Below, in pieces: positions 58,101 to 64,000 of a DNA stretch of 64,000 bases. The DNA lies in NCBI GenBank assembly GCA_027924585.1, contig BSBM01000870.1:2852001-2916000 (forward strand), written 5' to 3'. The DNA comes from Larix kaempferi (lineage: Eukaryota; Streptophyta; Pinopsida; Pinales; Pinaceae). Made by a program: the position numbers and the translations under genes. How positions within the stretch are numbered: position 1 is the stretch's first letter; each line of letters begins with the position of its first letter. The notes beneath the pieces are model-generated. The model worked only from the letters and a program-made list of their open reading frames with translations, searched no databases and was not told where the DNA came from.

Positions 58101-58175
58101 AAAGACCCAAGTTCTTTCCAGTTCAAGGAACCAACAAAACCCCTTTTCACCGGCCTTTTCGACAACAATCTGTGA
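55151..58175 (+). pseudogene. Accessory ORF of element D (globular + coiled coil)
   Basis: ATG 55151 (MLEISSIEEEF). The frame holds to about 56870, then a frameshift. N-terminal part: ILIPHMLKHVQVKGNLLG, GYLWLDRNVDLNIDLIHRIT, WLSKRGEDP, FTDDINDEATRFVTQLLAGK, WCQYLLNEFLEEIND, HYAWLIVLVSFVGWKDPKHY. This resembles uncharacterised plant 'transposon-like' proteins I recall with an SRGEDP motif. The middle is acidic and basic low complexity. The C-terminal half is a long coiled coil (57315-57990), ending with EPFVGLHNYIEVFYK and FKEPTKPLFTG. At least eight stops, most at Gln (TAG/TAA), some at Arg (TGA). About 1000 residues if whole. Confidence 0.7.
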
Positions 58176-58384
58176 ATAGACTAAGGTCTCACCCGAGGCG
58201 AAGTAATGGGGGAGTTGTGGAATCAGGTTTCCACAACTGTGTGATGAGTGCTTAAACATATCTGATGAGCAGCGTGTCATGGGGCTCGCGCTGCAGACTG
58301 AGCATTCCGTGAAGATCTCCTTCTTCACGATCAACACTTCCGCAAGCTCAGACGCTTGCACAACTCATGCATCCAAGAGACCAA
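58030..58384 (+). repeat. End of D accessory ORF and 3' sequence, inverted at 29935-30285
   Basis: Plus-strand partner of the inverted repeat. Similarity ends at GCATCCAAG, after which unrelated DNA follows. Ends of both copies at the same point suggest a natural boundary or a shared break. Confidence 0.8.
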
Positions 58385-61300
58385 GCACAATGGTAATGTG
58401 AAGACCAAGTCATAGTTATTCAGATACATCTATTCACATACCAAGTCATAGTTATCATAGTTGTAGCAAAATTATAGTTATTCACATACATTGGATAATC
58501 ACAAATATCACATACATACTCACATACATACATACCATAATCACATATTCACATACATACATGCATACACCAATACTCATACACCAGGTCAATGGTATTC
58601 ACATACATCTTAGTGATGAAAGGAAATAAAGTATATGAAAGACAATGGTGAAATATTCCAAATCATAGTTATATACCAAGTCATACTCACATATATCAAA
58701 GAAAATGATAGGCATCAAAAGCATATTATGAAATTCAAGGTGCTTAAATTTAATCTTAATAGTTTGCATATAAATAACACACATACGCATTCTTGAAGAC
58801 ATAAGATATATTTATGGAAGAGGAAAACACGTGTATTATTGAATACATCAATTCAAAAGTCATTTTCCCCTACACTATGCATCATTGTCTCTATCTTACT
58901 ATCCACACTTATCTCTTCCAGAGATAAAACACAACTATGATTTCAAATTCTATTTCCCCACCTAATTGGATTATACATTCTATGAGGAAATTTCCATTGG
59001 ATGCAATTGGAAGAATTGGAAACAAATAATTGGTGGATTCATAATCATTGGTATCCTTTGGAAGAAAACATTTGGTAAAATTTGGAAGCAAACAGTTCGA
59101 GGTAGGTCCAATATAAAATTCAATTTTTATTATTTGTAATTCAATTTATTATTGATGAATGAGGGTTTATATTCATTTTTTTGTTTGTTGTAAATATTTC
59201 ATTGTAGCGATTGGGAATTACTTCCCAATGCCCAAACCCTCAAGTGCCAAATCCTCAAAATCCAAATATGAACATGAATGTAAACCCTCAAGGAAATGCT
59301 CCACCAACAATTGACCACAATGTTGAAATCTCAAGAGATATTGGAAATCTAAGTACCTTGAGTGATATTTTTAGGGATGGATATCCACTTTGGTGCTCAC
59401 TTGTTGGAACCATACATGCCATTACCCATACCATTAGGTAGGGAAATGGGGGTGGTGTATAATATAAATTATTATAGGGAGTGAATATGTCCCAAATATG
59501 AAAATGGATTGGATAAAAATGATATAAAAAAACTAAAACAACAAATATTTGCTCTATTCAAAGACCCTCATATAGGAAAAATCCCAAACATTGACAAACC
59601 TCATATTTTTATCAAGTGGTGCACCTATCAGCCATTTATTGACAACTATATGGATAGGTGGTACATGTTTTTTGATGTTCCACCTCATAAAAATAAAGAA
59701 ATTCCATTATACTTTTTGAGGAAAATGTATGTTGAATTTGTTTTGAAAAACATGTTAATTATTCCTATAATTTAGGATTCTAGGGGGCTAGTTTGGGGAT
59801 ACCTTACAACCAATCTAATTCAAGGAACTGAGATGCAAATTTCCTAATCCCTCAACCTTATAGGATGTTACCTAGGGACTAATTCCATTTTATAAAGAAA
59901 ATGCTTCCAAAAACAAAAGAATCATTACTCCATTTCACACAAACCATGGTTTTCCATGCCTCATTTGTTAAGTATATTGATCAATCAAGACCAATATCTA
60001 CTGGTGGGATATAGACATCATCTCTCACTAATCCAAGACCATCATCTTGTGGTGGGGATAGAACACCATCTAGAACTAGGGGTGTACCTTCATTTAGTAG
60101 TAGCAACATTTGTTATTCACATCCATGCACATATTATAGTCATATTTGCCATGACCCTTCAAGAGATATTTTTCATGGTGGGCTTTTCAACAAGGTAAGT
60201 AATTTTATTAATTTAAAATATTATTAATTAGTATTACGTCAATATCTATGAGTGTTAACAATGAAACTATAGATAAGTATTAGTACACCAACCATACGTA
60301 GTTTTAGCTTATACTCCAAAGTAAAAGGTGGTTTCAATTTCCAACCCTTATTAAGTGTATTTCCACTTGCAACCTTATCTAATAACGCATAGTTTCTACG
60401 GTTTAGTTGAAAAATAAAGATCTTGTGAATACCGATCAACAGTTCTAGTGAGTCTATATTTTTCAGCTTGAATGTCAATTTGATCACTAACTGATTGACA
60501 AAAATTGGAGTCCATTACTGACTTATTAATTGGAACCCACTATCATGCCATCAGTAAATACGACCACTTGTTCCATCCACGATGCCACAAAAATGACAAA
60601 AATGAGAAAGGAGATCAAAGTGTCAAATTGATCACCAATAGGAAATGCAAGAAAATGAGGCCAAAAAATCAAATGTGAAACTATAAATCTTATATCGGAG
60701 TCGCAATGATAACAATAAAACTACTGCAATGAAAATAGATAGATGATTCCAATATTTTGACATGGTTGGTACTACATTTTACTCCAAAGAGTAAAGCTGG
60801 ACTCCATGGTTGCTAAAGAAACCATCAGTGCATAAAAGCTGCAATGCAAATTTGGCGTAGCATATCTCCAAACACTAGATTTTATCTTTCAGTTAACTTA
60901 AGATAATATACTAATACGATTGTAAATTGAAATTCAATCTAAATTACTATTGGTTGCGGTGAACCTTATTTTATAATATATATATATATATATTATAATA
61001 TTATAAAAATAAAATAATAATGATTCTAATACCTACCACATTTTAAACTGAAAGGATTTTTTTCATACTCTACTCACTATTTTGAAATTTATATAAAAAA
61101 TAAAATAATAATGACTAAAAGAGCGGGAAGTCCTTTTTTCACAATGGTTCTCATTTTTTTGGAATTTTTTGTCCATTTTCAAGTATGTGCACTTGGATTT
61201 TTCGATTGCTATTACCAACATGAGAAATGGCGGCCTCAGACAATCTTATTTACTGTAGGAGGACACACAGCACTAGAAATGGAGAGGCTCTAACTGACAT

Positions 61301-64000
61301 CATCGTTGTGGAGGACGATAGTATCAAACCCTTTGTCTTAGAATATTTTGGAGAAAAAGTGTTCCCGGGTATGTTAATTATTTCTTCAATCCATGCTTTT
61401 CATGCTACATTTGTTAAAATATAGCGACTCAGTTATGTTTATTAAGTATCCTAGGGTTTTACTACAAGGTTGCTAGTTCTATTTTTGTATATTCTCCATC
61501 CATCCATTAAACCCTTATTAAACCCTCTTCTATGTTCTTTGATCAATCTAGAACATCGATGAATACAACCTCTACTATGTACTTTGATCAATCCGGAATC
61601 TTTAATACAATAATTTATTGTGTGAATTGGTGAGCGTTTGAAAGAATGAGGCCAAGTTCTCGGTGGCAGAGTATGATCTTTGGTTAATAAAACAATTCTA
61701 TGCTTTTGTTTAGATTGGAATAAAACACCATAGAGTTTACTGTCAGATTCTTGGTCATGGATGGAGGGTTTTGGTTTCAGATCGCTGTTTGAAAATTCCC
61801 TATTACAAACCTTAGGAACCACAATCTGACAAGAAACTAAAATAATCTTGAATAATTTGCAGAAAATTTGGGATCACTTTCTTTGACTGTCAACACACCA
61901 TAACCCAATCTCGAAGCCTATAACATCTTGATAATCTGCCAACCGTGTTTTCAAAATTTCATGTTCTCCAACTGCCCCTTTGAATGCTGTCTCAATGCCT
62001 AAAATCTAGAAAATTAGTATCAGAATAATTCCTTAATATATTCAACACCTTATCTTACTTGACACTTATTATCATCTCTCTTATATTTCTACAAGAAATG
62101 CTCTGTCACTGTTGAATAATATGCCACCTATACTTTCGACTAGAAAAATATGTATATCTTCAGTCTGGAAATCTGCAATTTATGATGATCTGCCACCTGT
62201 AGTCATCAAATGCTAAAGTCTTGCTTGGAAAAAAATCCTCTATCTATTGATCCTTCTCTCTCTAACTTGGATTTGAAGAGATTTCCAAATGAAAGTATGA
62301 GAATCATGAGGATTTTTAAGTATTTCATGTTCTTAATGAGCCATGTGAGCAATTCTAAAGGAACTTCTAGACATGCTGCATCTTTGAACATTTGGAAACC
62401 ATGTATCGCCATGCGACTTGCACATGTTTGAAACCTTACTATACTCCACTCTGCATGTATGAATTTCATAATCTGTGAGATAAGAATCTTCAAAGCCTTC
62501 GATGAACAGAAACCTCCCATCCACATAAAACAACACTCAGTAGGAACCTTTTATATGTCTGTCATAAGATGGAAAAGATCCAACTTAGAAGCTGTATTCA
62601 TATGAAATAATTCATCATAATGAGCTATAGCACTATCCACAAGAGCTCAACATCCATATTTCATGTCAAATGCAGTCGCCCCTCAATGCTTACATTAGAA
62701 GTTGCACAAAGACACTTGAAAATACTCTCACCTTTGCAAGTGGTTGTATTGACACATAAGTGTTTTTTAGGCATTAGACAATGATTATGGTGCTCAGTGT
62801 CAATGATTTAGAGTGTTGAATATGATGGAAAACCACAGTAGCTCTTTGGATGACAGTAAGTTTGCTTTGACACCTAGGAGCTCAGATGTTTGATTCTCTC
62901 TTCGAATTACTCTTATGGGATCCTCCCATGGCTATATGAAGGCTCTCGGCTTAGCTTCCACTTGGTCCATAACTTGACATTTAAGTGATGTTGTTTGCTT
63001 ATGACTTGTCTACAGGATGTAGATTCAGACCTCTCTTGAGTTGTTGACATGAGACTCTTTACTCTTTTGTGACAATAAAGTAGACTTCCACGCTACTCAT
63101 GGGATCTTACATTACATTTGATGATGCCTGAATTAAAACAAGCATTCACAATAAATACATGATTATGAATGATTTCATTACCATAATCAGTTTTAATAAA
63201 AATGTGTAGCATTCAAATTGAAAGGCAGTTAGAGCTGGACTCAAAGTAGATAAAACATGAGTTTAAGATTACAAGCATCCAAAAAATGTGTGATAAACAG
63301 AGCATGTCTCAAACCTTAAAAAATGATCTCGACCCTTTACAATTCTCTCAGCCTTTCGGCTGGAACCCCCTTCCCTTTACATTGCAAATTATATAAAATA
63401 AAACCATTAAGAACTATGACTATTTTCTAGGGGATAAATCTTATCAACAAGCAATCTTGAATCTTGAACTGATTGCAGGAAATCTGGAGCAGGCATTAAA
63501 TTCTCAGACTTGACATCTAACAGTATTTGAAATCTGGAAGATGGTCCCTTGTTTCCAAGTGCTATGGCACTTGTCGAATACTCTGCCACTTGTATACAAA
63601 TTCTTAAACACTGGCTTCTAGATGTTCATGATACACTTGAAATCTGGGATTTGAATTAGTTGACTTCCTGAAAATTCTTATTGATCCCTTCATGTCATTT
63701 GACCCTTTGACTTCCATTAAATTTGGGATATACTCCATTATTGCTATAAAATATGGAAATAATTAGATTTGGACACATGGAACCTCTTTCAAACAAGGGG
63801 TAAGTTTCTCAAGATTTGAAACTGCTCGATTTTATTTGACTAAAAATAGATATTGATAAATATTTTGAATAATCCATGTCATTTAATTACTAGATACTCT
63901 GCCACCACATTTGAACCCGAATTTATTGCAATTTATTTCTGATCCACGTGTGATAAAGCTACTACAATAGATCATGTCAAAGAAGCAATCAACATATGCA
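58385..64000. other. AT-rich flank without a supported gene
   Basis: CATA/ACATAC simple repeats at 58480-58600. Short ORFs near 59211-59441 (proline/asparagine-rich) and 59509-59775 lack recognisable domains and good context. An AT microsatellite lies at 60975-61005. From about 61800 the sequence is low-complexity intergenic DNA with words such as CTGCCAC(C/T) and GAAATCTGG recurring loosely; it may be old retroelement debris. Nothing firm. Confidence 0.5.

Larger units (their letters stand above)
30286..58384 (+). mobile_element. Element D: decayed Ty3/gypsy retrotransposon, split by C
   Basis: Plus-strand element. Order: 5' ORF, intron, gag with two knuckle-like motifs, protease (split by C), a second capsid-like domain, RT, RNase H, INT with GPY/F module, a polypurine tract and a long accessory ORF. 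Most breaks are in-frame stops at Gln positions; a few frameshifts occur at homopolymers. Its LTRs are not clearly defined. The left end abuts an inverted fragment of its own 3' part, and the right end disappears into unrelated DNA at about 58384. Confidence 0.85.

Noticed and set aside
59211-59775. Two plus-strand ORFs as a small host gene
   Set aside because: No domain, no good splice joins between them, AT-rich low-complexity setting.
63100-63240. Copia-type integrase remnant (minus strand, IKTDYGNE-like)
   Set aside because: Only one short weak match, no neighbouring motifs and several stops nearby.

Overview
The window reads as intergenic DNA from a large, repeat-rich land-plant genome. 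A gymnosperm is my guess; the sequence alone does not settle the species. No ordinary host gene is convincingly present. Most of the window is four Ty3/gypsy LTR retrotransposons nested in two pairs, plus a repeat-rich spacer and a right-hand flank.

Pair 1 (1-23345): element E (minus strand, partial) has its gag at the left edge and a very long 5' LTR (about 1911-23345, roughly 6.2 kb once the insertion is removed). Element B (4064-19293, minus strand, 15.2 kb, TSD TGGTC) sits inside that LTR, within an ORF the LTR carries. B has 1043-bp LTRs, PBS, gag, PR, RT, RNase H, INT, an extra archaeal-type RNase H after INT, an antisense intron-containing plant-mobile-domain (PMD) gene, and tandem repeats in its 3' untranslated region.

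Spacer (23346-30285): AT-rich DNA with a tRNA-like sequence, a 33-bp tandem array, a CACTA-like foldback element, 230-bp and 180-bp tandem arrays, an LTR-like block and an inverted fragment of element D.

Pair 2 (30286-58384): element D (plus strand) is split in its protease by element C (33070-50523, minus strand, 17.45 kb, TSD GTCAC). C has about 5-kb LTRs, each carrying a roughly 1000-residue accessory ORF, and an extra RNase H between protease and RT. D has a 5' ORF joined to gag by a likely 84-nt intron, a second capsid-like domain before RT, a long polypurine tract and a long accessory ORF after pol.

The most interesting signal is the accessory module. All four elements carry a non-gag-pol protein gene: antisense PMD in B, and in C, D and E a long sense ORF with a globular helical N-terminal region and a coiled-coil C-terminal half. 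In C (shown directly by the two LTR copies) and E (inferred) the gene lies inside the LTR, apparently in U3, with a TATA-like box after it for the genomic RNA and a GC-motif repeat array before it. This recalls U3-encoded accessory genes of retroviruses. All copies here are broken by stop codons or frameshifts. The right flank (58385-64000) is AT-rich and holds no gene I can support.
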